The notes under the pieces were generated by a model. It was given only the letters and a program-made list of their open reading frames with translations. It had not been told where the DNA came from and did not search any database. A stretch of 64,000 nt of DNA from an uncultured Verrucomicrobiota bacterium (GTDB taxonomy: Bacteria; Verrucomicrobiota; Verrucomicrobiia; Opitutales; Opitutaceae), in contig CAIUGM010000031.1 of assembly GCA_903898675.1 (NCBI GenBank), positions 62,001 to 126,000 on the forward strand, read 5' to 3'. Position 1 is the first letter of the stretch; every line of letters begins with the position of its first letter. Positions 24,500 to 34,200 of the stretch are shown here, in pieces. The position numbers and the translations under genes are program-made.

Positions 24500-25351
24500 A
24501 TGAAATCACGCCTGCTCCTCCTCTCCCTCGCCAGCCTGCTGGCCGTTGTCCCCCTGACCCGCGTGCTGGCCGAAACGCCCGCGACGCCGGCCCCGGCCGT
24601 GACCGCCGATGATCCCGAGGTTGAGGTGAAGCAGCTCTTCGAGCGCATGGCGGTCAAGATCAAGGCCGGCCAGCGCACCGAGGAATCACTGGCGGGCGAG
24701 ATCAAGGAAATGGACGCGCTGGTCACCAAGTATGGCGCGGCCCGGCCGGAAGACGCGGCCATGATCGCGCTCATGAAGGCCGGTCTCTACCTGCAAGTCT
24801 TTGACAATCCCCCCAAGGCCATCGCGCTCCTCAAGCAGATCAAGGCCGACTTCCCCGCGAGCAAGCCCGCCGGCCGCGTCGACCAGCTCGTCGCCGCCGT
24901 CGAGGCCAAGGTCGCCACGGACGCCAAGCTGGCCCTCGGCAGCGTATTTCCCGCCCTGACCGAGAAGGACCTCGACGGCCAGCCGCTTACGCTCACCGCC
25001 TACAAGGGCAAGATCGTGCTCATCGACTTCTGGGCGACCTGGTGCGGGCCCTGCGTCGAGGAACTGCCCAACGTCATCGCCGCCTACGCCAAATACCACG
25101 CCAAGGGCTTTGAGATCGTCGGCGTCAGCCTCGACAAGGATCGCGCCACCCTCCTCGCCTTCCTGAAGGAGAAGAACATGACGTGGCAGCAGTATTTCGA
25201 CGGCCAGGGCTGGCAGAACAAGGTTTCGACCGCGAACGGCATCGACTCCATTCCCGCCACGTTCCTGCTGGACGGCGAAGGCAAGATCATCACCAAGGAC
25301 CTCCGCGGCGGGGCCCTCGACCAGAAGCTCGCGACGCTGCTGGCGAAGTGA
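24500..25351 (+). CDS. Exported TlpA/ResA-like thioredoxin-fold protein
   Basis: A 283-residue protein with a signal peptide (MKSRLLLLSLASLLAVVPLT, cleaved near ALA/ET). An all-helical region (about 35-145) precedes a thioredoxin domain with the active site WATWCGPCVEELP and the cis-Pro region SIPATFLLD. TlpA-like proteins reduce disulfides in the periplasm, often for cytochrome c maturation. A family F3 repeat follows 5 bases after the stop. Confidence 0.92.
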   Translation: MKSRLLLLSLASLLAVVPLTRVLAETPATPAPAVTADDPEVEVKQLFERMAVKIKAGQRTEESLAGEIKEMDALVTKYGAARPEDAAMIALMKAGLYLQVFDNPPKAIALLKQIKADFPASKPAGRVDQLVAAVEAKVATDAKLALGSVFPALTEKDLDGQPLTLTAYKGKIVLIDFWATWCGPCVEELPNVIAAYAKYHAKGFEIVGVSLDKDRATLLAFLKEKNMTWQQYFDGQGWQNKVSTANGIDSIPATFLLDGEGKIITKDLRGGALDQKLATLLAK

Positions 25352-25355
25352 ATAC

Positions 25356-25431
25356 GTAGCCGCGTTGGAGCGGAGCGACAAGGTGGCCGGCCGCGCCGGA
25401 ACCACGCTTTCGCAGGCTCAAGCGCGGCTAC
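25356..25431. repeat. GTAGCCGCG palindromic element (family F3)
   Basis: The tips GTAGCCGCGTTGGAG and CTCAAGCGCGGCTAC pair with few mismatches. It lies between two convergent genes (the TlpA-like gene and the DEAD helicase). Confidence 0.87.
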
Positions 25432-25447
25432 CTGTCACCCCCGCCGC

Positions 25448-27250
25448 CTACTTCGCGTCGGGCGAGACCAGGCTCACCTTGAGCGACTGGCTTTTCACGC
25501 GGATGCCGGCGAGCTTGGCGACCACGGCCTCGACGTGCTCCGTGGCCACATCCACGTGGGTGTAGTCCTCGTGAATGTCGATCGCGCCGACGATATTGGC
25601 CGGGAGCCGCGTCACGCCGGCGATCTTGCCGACGAGATCGGCGGGAGTGACCAGGTGAACGCGCCCGATATTGAATGACAGCGGGGTGAACCCCGGCTCG
25701 CGGCCCGTGCGGGGCTTGCGCTCATAGGCGGGCTTGGCGCCCGCGGGGCGCGCGGCAGCCGGCGCCGACGGCGTGATGTACGGCCGCGTGCTTTCCGGCT
25801 GGCTGGAGCGGACCGGCGGCACCGGGGCCGCGCGCGGCGGCAGGCTGCGTTCCGCCTTCGCCGCAACCGGGGCCGGCGTGTAATTCTCGTTCGCGGCAAT
25901 GCGCTCCGCCTTCGGCTTGGTTGGCGGCGCCTTGGCGGGCTCGTTGCCGTCCGTCTGCATCAGATGGATCAGGGCCGAGGCGATATCGGTGCTGGTGTAG
26001 CCTTGCTCGAGCAGCCGGTCGATCATCTGGTCGTGTGACCGGAATTTCTTCTCGTCGAGGGTCGCGCGCAGCTTCTCCACGAACACGTTGCCCTTGGCCT
26101 CCTCGACCTCGTCCATGGACGGGACCCGCTCGCGGCGGATGTTGAGCCGCGCATAATGGATCATGCTCTGCAGCTTGTAGAGCTCGCGCCCCGCGACGAA
26201 GGTAAAGGCCTTGCCCTTCTTGCCCGCGCGGCCCGTGCGGCCGATGCGGTGCGTGTAGTCCTCGCCGTCGTTCGGCAGGTCGAAGTTGAACACGACCTCG
26301 AGGTCATCCACGTCGAGGCCGCGGGCCGCGACGTCCGTGGCGACGAGAAACTCGAAGCCGCGGCGGCGGAATTTTTCCATGACCCGCGTGCGCTGCGCCT
26401 GCGTGATGTCGCCGTGCAGGCGGTCCGTGGCATAGCCGCGGGCATGCAGGTGGTCGTCGAGCTCGTCGACCATGACCTTGGTGCTGCAGAAAATGATGCC
26501 GAAGCGAAAGTCATGCAGGTCGATCAGGCGCGTGAGCAGCTCGATCTTGTTGCGGCGGTCCACCTCGTAATAGACCTGGTCCACCTGGGGCGCGTTCGCC
26601 GCGTGCGCCTCGATCCGCACCCATTCCGGGTTGCGGGTGTAGCGCTTGATCAGCTCCTGGATCAGGCGGGGCATCGTCGCCGAGAAGAACAGGCACTGCC
26701 GCTCCGTCGGCACGGACTTGAGGATGTGCTCGATGTCGTCGCGAAAGCCCATGTCGAGCATCCGGTCGGCCTCGTCCAGCACGATAACCTTGAGGGCATC
26801 GAGCTGCAGGGTGCCGCGCTCCATGTGGTCCATCACGCGCCCGGGGGTGCCGATGACGACCTGCGCGCCCGCCGCCAGCGCCCGGAACTGCCGCTCATAG
26901 GACTGGCCGCCGTAGATCGGCACCTCCATCAGCCCCTTCTTGAAAAACGCCAGCTTGCCGAATTCCTCCGACACCTGGACCGCCAGTTCGCGCGTCGGGC
27001 AGAGCACGAGGACCTGCACCTTGCGCAGGCGCACATCCACCTTCTCGATCGCGGGTATGGCAAACGCCGCCGTCTTGCCCGAGCCCGTGGCGGACTGGCC
27101 CACGACGTCGCGCCCCGCCATGCCGAACGGGATGACCGCGGTCTGGATGGGCGAGGCTTCCTCGAACCCCATCTTGTCGACAGCCTTCAAAATCTCGGGC
27201 GACAGCCCCAACTCGCTAAACGGACGTTTTTCCATGATCGTAGTCTGCAT
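25448..27250 (-). CDS. DEAD-box RNA helicase with DbpA-type RNA-binding domain (CsdA/DeaD-like)
   Basis: A 600-residue helicase. Motifs: Q-motif phenylalanine in RPFSELGLSPEI, I ATGSGKTAAF, Ia PTRELA, GTPGR, II VLDEADRML, III SATM, V VATDVAARGLDV, VI HRIGRTGRAGKKG. After a Pro/Ala/Arg-rich linker there is a DbpA-like RRM domain (PLSFNIGRVHLVTPADLVG... DVATEHVEAVV). Such enzymes assist ribosome assembly and cold adaptation. The start may be the ATG at 27250 or the ATG at 27235, five codons later. Confidence 0.95.
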   Translation of the reverse strand: MQTTIMEKRPFSELGLSPEILKAVDKMGFEEASPIQTAVIPFGMAGRDVVGQSATGSGKTAAFAIPAIEKVDVRLRKVQVLVLCPTRELAVQVSEEFGKLAFFKKGLMEVPIYGGQSYERQFRALAAGAQVVIGTPGRVMDHMERGTLQLDALKVIVLDEADRMLDMGFRDDIEHILKSVPTERQCLFFSATMPRLIQELIKRYTRNPEWVRIEAHAANAPQVDQVYYEVDRRNKIELLTRLIDLHDFRFGIIFCSTKVMVDELDDHLHARGYATDRLHGDITQAQRTRVMEKFRRRGFEFLVATDVAARGLDVDDLEVVFNFDLPNDGEDYTHRIGRTGRAGKKGKAFTFVAGRELYKLQSMIHYARLNIRRERVPSMDEVEEAKGNVFVEKLRATLDEKKFRSHDQMIDRLLEQGYTSTDIASALIHLMQTDGNEPAKAPPTKPKAERIAANENYTPAPVAAKAERSLPPRAAPVPPVRSSQPESTRPYITPSAPAAARPAGAKPAYERKPRTGREPGFTPLSFNIGRVHLVTPADLVGKIAGVTRLPANIVGAIDIHEDYTHVDVATEHVEAVVAKLAGIRVKSQSLKVSLVSPDAK

Positions 27251-27408
27251 CCGTCCGAGCGAAAAACAGAGCTTAATCCTTCGCGCCGGGGTTTTCCGGG
27301 AACCTGGCTCCCGGAAACGCGCCGGGCCGCGCTGGTGCCATGAGGACCCCCCGGCCCAGTTTGCGGTTGGCAGCCCCGACCGATTTCGCATCCTCGCCTG
27401 AACCCGGC

Positions 27409-27840
27409 ATGAGCAAGTCAAGCGACCTCCACTTTGAATACGCCTGCGGATGCCTGATTGTTCGCGCCACCGGCCGCGGGTTGGTTGACCGCAAGGAAGC
27501 CTCGGCCAAGGCGATCGCCGCGGCCAGCAAGGCACAGCCGGTCAAGGCGGTGCTGGTCGATATGCGGACGATTGCCGGATCCTACACTTTCATGGACCGG
27601 TACCAGTTGGGTGAAGTCGTGGCCCGCTACCTCGCCCACCTGCCGATCGCCGCCCTCGTCCTGGAAAAACAGGCGGATCCGCGCCGCATCGGCCAGATCG
27701 TGGCCAACAACCGCGGCGCCAAGGTCGAGGTCTTCACCAATCCGACCGACGCGGAGCGGTGGCTGAAAAAATACCGCACGGCGCCCGAGGAATCCTCCGC
27801 CAGCCGCGACGGCCAGCCGTCGGAGTTCATCAAGCTGTAA
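27409..27840 (+). CDS. Conserved SpoIIAA/STAS-like protein of unknown function
   Basis: A 143-residue protein. The sequence alternates strands and helices like a SpoIIAA-like STAS domain: LHFEYACGCLIVRATGRG, KAVLVDMRTIAGSYTFMDRYQLGE, then IAALVLEK and GAKVEVFTNPTDAERWLKK. Proteins of this kind are scattered in Opitutaceae-like genomes as single genes; no anti-sigma partner is adjacent. The start is the ATG at 27409. Function not assigned. Confidence 0.7.
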   Translation: MSKSSDLHFEYACGCLIVRATGRGLVDRKEASAKAIAAASKAQPVKAVLVDMRTIAGSYTFMDRYQLGEVVARYLAHLPIAALVLEKQADPRRIGQIVANNRGAKVEVFTNPTDAERWLKKYRTAPEESSASRDGQPSEFIKL

Positions 27841-27863
27841 CCGCCCGCGACCGGTTCGGGGCT

Positions 27864-28970
27864 TTACCGCACCTGCAGCGTATCGCCTTCGTAGGTGAGG
27901 CCGAGGGAAGGAATCGTCACCGCCTTGCGCGCGCCTTGCTTCTTCACGCTTCCCGCCACCCAGGCGTCGTGACCCGCCGCGGCGGCCGCCGCGAGCGTGG
28001 CCTCGACCGCCGCAGGTGACACATATGCGGCGAAGCCGACGCCCATGTTGAAGGTCGCATAGGCTTCGCGCAGGTCGATCGGGCCGGCCGCCATCAAGAA
28101 TTTGAACAGGGCCGGAATCTCCCGCGGCGTCGTGATCTCATAGACGAACGGATCGTCCAGGCGCATCAGCTTGCGCCAGCCGTGGCCGGTGACGTGCGCC
28201 ACGTAGTTGAGCTTCACTTGCGCCAGCTGGCAGCGCACCACGAAATCCACGTAGATGGCCGAGGCCGCGAGCAGGGCCTCGCCGTAGCTGCGCCCGTCGC
28301 CATGGCCGACGGGTGTCTGGTAACCCTGCGGCAGCCGGTCCGCAATGAGCCGGCAAAGGCTCAGGCCATTGGTCTGCACGCCGGTCGAGGCAAGGAAGAT
28401 GATGACATCGCCGTCCTGCACGTCCCCGGTGATGCGTTGCGCCTTCGGGAGGATTTTCCCGATCGCCGAGCCGGCGAGCACAATGGTCTCCGGGTTGACG
28501 ATGCCCTTGAGCGTGGGCGTCTCTCCGCCGCCCCAGACCGCCCCGGCCCGCCGGCAACCCTCGGCCCAACCGGCGACAAGCGCCTCCATGCGCGTGGTGT
28601 CGGCGAACCAGCCGGAATCCCCGACCGCCGCGTGCATGGCGACCGAGATCGGCCGGGCCCCACAGGTCACGAGGTCGTTGACGATCGTCGCCACCGTATC
28701 GATGGCGATCTCACTGTAGAAACACTTGCCGGTCTGGGCGTACACCGCGTCCGCCACAAGGTTCTTGGTGCCGAGGCCTTCCTCGACATGGGCCAGGTAG
28801 TGGTCGGCCGCCTCGATCAGGTAGGCGCTCTCGCCGCGGGTCGACGCCGGCTCGGCGTAACCATGGGCGGCCAGCTCGCCGGCGGTCGTGCGCGCCGCCT
28901 GCTGGCAGGCCCGCTTGAACGCATCAAGCTGGTCGTAGCGCACCCCGGAACTTTCATAGGACAAAGACAT
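27864..28970 (-). CDS. purM: Phosphoribosylformylglycinamidine cyclo-ligase (AIR synthetase)
   Basis: A 368-residue PurM (E. coli 345). It converts FGAM to AIR with ATP. Seen: EGLGTKN and the long IVNDLVTCGARP strand (nucleotide-binding), ADTTRMEALVAGWAEGCRRAG followed by GGGETPTLKG, ASTGVQTNGLSLCR and NMGVGFAAYV. It follows purF on the same strand with an 83-base gap that is almost entirely a palindromic repeat, so the two are probably one transcript. Confidence 0.93.
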   Translation of the reverse strand: MSLSYESSGVRYDQLDAFKRACQQAARTTAGELAAHGYAEPASTRGESAYLIEAADHYLAHVEEGLGTKNLVADAVYAQTGKCFYSEIAIDTVATIVNDLVTCGARPISVAMHAAVGDSGWFADTTRMEALVAGWAEGCRRAGAVWGGGETPTLKGIVNPETIVLAGSAIGKILPKAQRITGDVQDGDVIIFLASTGVQTNGLSLCRLIADRLPQGYQTPVGHGDGRSYGEALLAASAIYVDFVVRCQLAQVKLNYVAHVTGHGWRKLMRLDDPFVYEITTPREIPALFKFLMAAGPIDLREAYATFNMGVGFAAYVSPAAVEATLAAAAAAGHDAWVAGSVKKQGARKAVTIPSLGLTYEGDTLQVR

Positions 28971-28978
28971 AAATCAGG

Positions 28979-29050
28979 TCACCACGAAACACACGAAATA
29001 CACGAAAAGGAAAGCCCTGCTTTCGTGTGTTTGGCGTATTTCGTGGTGGC
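28979..29050. repeat. CACCACGAAACACACGAAA...TTTCGTGGTGGC palindromic element (72 bp) between purF and purM
   Basis: The left arm TCACCACGAAACACACGAAA and a right arm ending TATTTCGTGGTGGC pair imperfectly. Same 72-base length and design as 31119-31190, but with CACGAAA in place of CACGGAA. Half-copies are at 35581-35610 and, decayed, at 18072-18098. Confidence 0.88.
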
Positions 29051-29053
29051 TCA

Positions 29054-30967
29054 TCAGTAACTCCGGCCCTCGGCCTTTTCGAAATAGTTCACGTACGCCT
29101 GGTTCACCACGCGGTAGCCGCCGGGAGTCGGATATTTGCCGGTAAAATACCAGTCGCCGGTATGGTTCGGCAGGGCGAGGTGCAGGTTCTCGATCGACTG
29201 GAAGATGATCTCGATCTCGCCCGACCAGCCGTTGGGCTTCGGCGAGACCAGCTGGGTGATCCGGGCCGAGATTTCCTCGGCGGTGAACGGCTCGTAGATC
29301 CGGCGCACATGGTTGACCGGCTCGGCCGCCGGCGTCTTCAGTTCCGCGCGGCAAAGATTGTAGACCTCCGCGATGATCGAGTTCTGTCCGCGCTCCTTGA
29401 GCAGCGAGATGGCGGCCTCGAAGGCGACAAACTTGCCGATCTCCGACATGTCGATGCCGTAGCAGTCGGGGTAGCGGATCTGCGGCGCGGTCGAGGCGAT
29501 GATGATCTTTTTCGGGTTCAGCCGCTTCAGGATGCGGAGAATCGAGCGGCGGAGCGTCGTGCCGCGCACGATCGAGTCGTCGACGCAGACCAGGTTGTCC
29601 GCCGGCTGGACGACGCCGTAGGTGACATCGTAGACGAGCGAGGCGAGGTTGTTGCGCGATTTTTCCTGGCTGATGAACGTGCGCATCTTCACGTCCTTCG
29701 TGACCAGCTTTTCCGCGCGCGGCCAGTTGTTGAGGATCAGGTCGTCGACCAGCGCCTCGGTCACCCGGCCGGCCTTGGCGGCGTCGAGCAGGGTTTGCTT
29801 GACCTCGGCGCGGCGGCGAAAGCGCAGCTCGCTCATCAGGCCGAAGTAGGCCACCTCGGCGGTGTTGGGGATGAAGCTGAAGACGGAATTAGCCAGGTCG
29901 CCGCCAATGGACTTCCAGATCTGGTCCGTGAGGCCGGCGCCGAGGGCCTTGCGCTCGCGGTAGATGTCGGCGTCGTTGCCGCGCGAGAAATAGATGCGCT
30001 CGAAGGTGCACTGCGTCTTCGGCAGCGCGGCGCGGATGCGCTCCACGGTCACGGTGCCGGCCTTCTTCATCACCACGGCGCAGCCCGGCTCGACCTCGCC
30101 CACCTGGGTGGCGTCGAGCTCGAACACCGTGCAGAGCGGCGCGCGCTCGGAGGCGAAGGCCACGACCTCGTCGTTCTCAAACCAGTGGCACGGGCGGATG
30201 CCGGACGGGTCGCGCGCGACAAACGCGTCGCCGTTGCCCAGCACGCCGACCAGCGAGTAACCGCCGTCCCAGTTGGCGGCGGCGGTGCGGAGCACGCGGG
30301 CGGGGTCGACCTCCTCGTTGATCCGCCGCGAAATCTCGGTGCCGGGCAGGCTCTGCGCCTTCAGGGTGCGGTAAAGCTGCTCGTGCTCCTCATCGAGGCA
30401 GAACCCGATGCGCTCGAGGATGGCCTGCGTGTCGGTGGCGAAGATGGGATGCTGGCCGATCGCGATGAGGCTGTCGTTCAACTCCGCGGTGTTGGTCAGG
30501 TTGAAATTGCCCGCGAGCATCAGGTTGCGGGTCGGCCAGGAGCTGCGGCGGAAAAAAGGATGACAGGCGCTGAGGTTGTAGCCGCCGGAGGTGCCGTAGC
30601 GCAGGTGCCCGAGGTAAAGCTCGCCGCAGAAATCGAACTTCTGCTTGGCCGTCTCCGGGAATTCCGGGTGCACCGCGCCCTCGGCCACCAGGGCGTTGTA
30701 GCGGCCGAGCAGGGCCTGGAAAATCTTGTCGAGCGGGTTGGTCTCCACGTTGCGCTCGCGGAACATGTAGGGTTCGCCCGGCGGCACATCGAACTTCACG
30801 CAGGCCACGCCCGCGCCGTCCTGGCCGCGGTTGTGCTGCTTCTCCATCAGAAGGAACAGCTGCTGGAAGCCCCACAGCGGGGTGCCGTACTTTTCCTGGT
30901 AGTAGGCCAGCGGCTTCTTGAGCCGCACCAGGGCGATCCCGCATTCGTGGCTGATGAATTCGCTCAT
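29054..30967 (-). CDS. purF: Amidophosphoribosyltransferase (first step of purine synthesis)
   Basis: A 637-residue enzyme, longer than E. coli PurF (505). The glutaminase nucleophile is Cys9 in [11 protein letters not shown], so an 8-residue propeptide is probably removed. [21 protein letters not shown] and ACHPF-like stretches define the Ntn domain; the PRPP-binding loop [16 protein letters not shown] defines the phosphoribosyltransferase. The extra length is mainly in the middle and a C-terminal tail beyond about residue 560. Divergent from purL across 292 bases that contain one palindromic element. Confidence 0.92.
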   Translation of the reverse strand: MSEFISHECGIALVRLKKPLAYYQEKYGTPLWGFQQLFLLMEKQHNRGQDGAGVACVKFDVPPGEPYMFRERNVETNPLDKIFQALLGRYNALVAEGAVHPEFPETAKQKFDFCGELYLGHLRYGTSGGYNLSACHPFFRRSSWPTRNLMLAGNFNLTNTAELNDSLIAIGQHPIFATDTQAILERIGFCLDEEHEQLYRTLKAQSLPGTEISRRINEEVDPARVLRTAAANWDGGYSLVGVLGNGDAFVARDPSGIRPCHWFENDEVVAFASERAPLCTVFELDATQVGEVEPGCAVVMKKAGTVTVERIRAALPKTQCTFERIYFSRGNDADIYRERKALGAGLTDQIWKSIGGDLANSVFSFIPNTAEVAYFGLMSELRFRRRAEVKQTLLDAAKAGRVTEALVDDLILNNWPRAEKLVTKDVKMRTFISQEKSRNNLASLVYDVTYGVVQPADNLVCVDDSIVRGTTLRRSILRILKRLNPKKIIIASTAPQIRYPDCYGIDMSEIGKFVAFEAAISLLKERGQNSIIAEVYNLCRAELKTPAAEPVNHVRRIYEPFTAEEISARITQLVSPKPNGWSGEIEIIFQSIENLHLALPNHTGDWYFTGKYPTPGGYRVVNQAYVNYFEKAEGRSY

Positions 30968-31259
30968 GCAGTGGAACGACGTTCGGTACCGGCCGGTTTA
31001 CCCTGCCCGTTACCCGCTACTCGATGATCACTCTTGGGTTTCAAGTCAGTTGATTTCGAGGAGCCAAAGCGAATGGTCAACGGCTTTCTCAGCCCCCAAC
31101 AGTAAAGAACCGGAGGGGTGCCCACGGGACACACGGAATACATGGAAAATGAACCTCTTTCTTCCGTGTATTCCGTGTGTTCCGTGGGCAGATCCGTATC
31201 ATACCGGCTCAGCTCACTTGACGCATCGGCGTTGTTCGCGAACATCCCGCTTTCTGACC
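30968..31259. other. purF-purL divergent intergenic region
   Basis: This 292-base region must hold both pur promoters. Its centre carries the 72-bp palindrome at 31119-31190; the rest is moderately AT-rich. I see no clear PurR-like operator. Confidence 0.6.
31119..31190. repeat. TGCCCACGGGACACACGGAA...TTCCGTGGGCA palindromic element (family F1, 72 bp)
   Basis: Outer tips TGCCCACGG and CCGTGGGCA are exact complements, and the inner ACACGGAATAC and GTATTCCGTGT units also pair. It is 72 bases, a multiple of three, and one strand is stop-free in the frame that encodes the purL copies ([10 protein letters not shown]...SVYSVCSVG). Confidence 0.92.
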
Positions 31260-34200
31260 ATGTTGATCCTCCGCGGCTCACCTGCCCTCTCCCCGTTCCG
31301 CCTCCAGAAACTCCTCCTGGATCTCATCGCCGCGGGCCTCCCGGCCCAGGCCGTCAGCGCCGAGTTCGTGCATGTGGTGGAAACCGAGGTGGAACTGGCG
31401 GCCGACCACCGGGCCACCCTCGACCAGCTCCTGACCTACGGGCCGACCCGCGCCGCCGCCGCCGTGACCGGGCTCGTTCAGGTCGTCGCCCCCCGCCCGG
31501 GCACCATCTCGCCCTGGTCCTCCAAGGCCACCGACATCGCGCACATCTGCGGCCTGGCGGCAGTCAAACGCATCGAGCGCGTCATCGCCTTCACCATCGA
31601 CTGCGGCGGCCCGGCGCCGGTCTTCCCGCTCTCGCCCCTGGACGCGGCCCAGCTCCAGACGCTCCGGGCCAAGCTGCATGACCGGATGACCCAGGTGGTG
31701 TTCGGTGACCTGGCCGCCTGCGCGGCGCTCTTCCGCCATGAGGCACCCCGGCCCATGCGCAGCGTGCCCGTGCTCGCCGCCGGCCGGGCCGCCCTGGTCG
31801 CCGCCAACCTCGATCTCGGCCTCGCGCTGGCGGAGGACGAGATCGATTACCTGGTGCAGGCCTTCACGACACTCGGGCGCGACCCGCACGACATCGAGCT
31901 GATGATGTTCGCGCAGGCCAACTCCGAGCACTGCCGCCACAAGATCTTCAACGCCACCTGGGATATCGACGGCCAGCCGCAGGACCGCTCGCTGTTCCAG
32001 ATGATCAAGAACACTTACGAGCTGCACAGCACGGGCATCCTGTCGGCCTACAAGGACAATGCGGCGGTGCTCACCGGCACCCGGGGTGGACGCTTCTTCT
32101 CCGACGCGAAGACCAACGAGTACGCCGCGCACGACGAGGAAATCCACCTGCTCTGCAAGGTGGAGACGCACAACCACCCGACGGCGATCTCCCCGTTCCC
32201 GGGCGCGGCCACGGGTTCCGGCGGCGAAATCCGCGACGAGGGCGCCACCGGCCGCGGTTCCAAGCCCAAGGCCGGCCTCACCGGTTTCACGGTCTCCAAC
32301 CTGCGCCTGCCCGGCGCGATCCAGCCCTGGGAAAAGGACCACGGCAAACCCGGCCGCATCGTGTCCGCCCTGGACATCATGCTCGAGGGCCCGCTCGGCG
32401 GCGCCGCCTTCAACAACGAATTCGGCCGCCCGGCGATCAACGGGTACTTCCGCACGTATGAAGCCGAGGTGCCCTCGGCGGTTGAAAGTCACAAGTTGAA
32501 AGGTGAAAACAAGGGCGGCAAATCCGGCGGATCGGTCTCTCAACTTTCAACCTTCAACTCTCAACTCCACGCCACGGAGTGGCGTGGTTACCACAAACCA
32601 ATTATGTTGGCCGGCGGGCTCGGCAACATCCGTGCGGACCACATCAAGAAGGGCGCCATCAATCCGGGCGACCGGTTGATCGTGCTCGGCGGGCCGGCGA
32701 TGCTGATCGGGCTCGGCGGCGGCGCGGCGAGTTCGCTTGCGAGCGGGTCGGGCAACGAGGACCTCGATTTTGCCAGCGTGCAGCGCGACAACGCCGAGAT
32801 GGAACGGCGCTGCCAGGAGGTGATCGACCGTTGCTGGGCGCTCGGCGACGAAAACCCCATCTCGTTCATCCACGACGTCGGCGCCGGCGGCATCTCCAAC
32901 GCGCTCCCCGAGCTCGTCAACGACGCCGGCCGCGGCGGCCGCTTCCAGCTCCGCGCCGTGCCCAACGATGAACCCGGCATGTCCCCCCTCGAGATCTGGT
33001 GCAACGAGTCGCAGGAGCGCTACGTCCTCGCCGTGCCCGCCGCGCAACTCGAGGTCTTCCAGCAACTCTGCGCGCGCGAACGCTGCCCCTTCGCCGTGGT
33101 CGGCGAGGCCACCGCGCAAAAGCAACTCGTGCTCGAGGACTCGCATTTCAAGAACACCCCGATCGACCTGCCCCTCGAAGTCCTCCTCGGCAAACCCCCG
33201 CGGATGCAGCGCTCGGATAATTCATTAGTTCGTCCCCTTACAGCTTTAAACCTTACGTCCTTAAACCTAAAGGACGCGGTCCACCGCGTCCTTTCCCACC
33301 CGGCCGTCGCGGACAAGACCTTCCTGATCGCCATCGGCGACCGCACGGTCGGCGGCCTGATCTGCCGCGACCAGATGGTCGGCCCGTGGCAGGTGCCGGT
33401 GGCCGACTGCGCCGTGACCGCCGCGGCCTTCGACGTGTACACCGGTGAAGCCATGGCCATGGGTGAACGCACGCCCGTCGCGGTGAACAGCGCCGCCGCC
33501 TCGGCCCGGCTCGCCGTCGGCGAAGCTCTGACCAACCTCGCCGCCGCGCAGATCGGCGACCTCGGCCAGGTCAACCTGTCCGCCAACTGGATGGCCGCGC
33601 CGGCGATCCCCGGCGACGGCGCCGACCTTTACGCGGCGGTACGGGCCGTCGGAATGGAGCTGTGCCCCGCCCTCGGCATCACGATCCCGGTCGGCAAGGA
33701 CTCCATGAGCATGAGCACCGCCTGGCAGGAAGGCGACCAGGACAAACGCATCACCGCCCCGGTCTCGCTCATCATCTCCGCCTTCGCCGCCGTCAGCGAC
33801 ATCCGGCTGTCGCTGACTCCTCAACTGCAATATGAAAGAAATTTGCCCACAGAACACACGGAACCCACCGCAGCCGGATCAGTTAAATCCGATCAATCCG
33901 TGGTTAAGAATCAGCATTCCGTGTCTTCAGTGTATTCCGTGGGCAGTACTCCGGAGTCTTTACCCATTGGCGATACGGTTCTGCTTTTGATCGATCTCGG
34001 TCGGAGCAAGAACCGCCTCGGTGGTTCCATCCTCGCGCAGGTCGTCTCCCAGACCGGCGAGGCGCCGCCGGATGTCGACCAACCGGCCGACCTGAAGAAT
34101 TTCTGGAACGCCATCCAGCAGCTCGGCCGCGAAAAGCGAATCCTCGCCTACCACGACCGCTCCGACGGCGGCCTGCTTACCACGGTGGTGGAAATGGCTT

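Noticed and set aside
30918-31259. Upstream extension of purL
   Set aside because: The frame is open only because it runs through the end of purF and the 72-bp repeat; PurL homology begins at the ATG at 31260.
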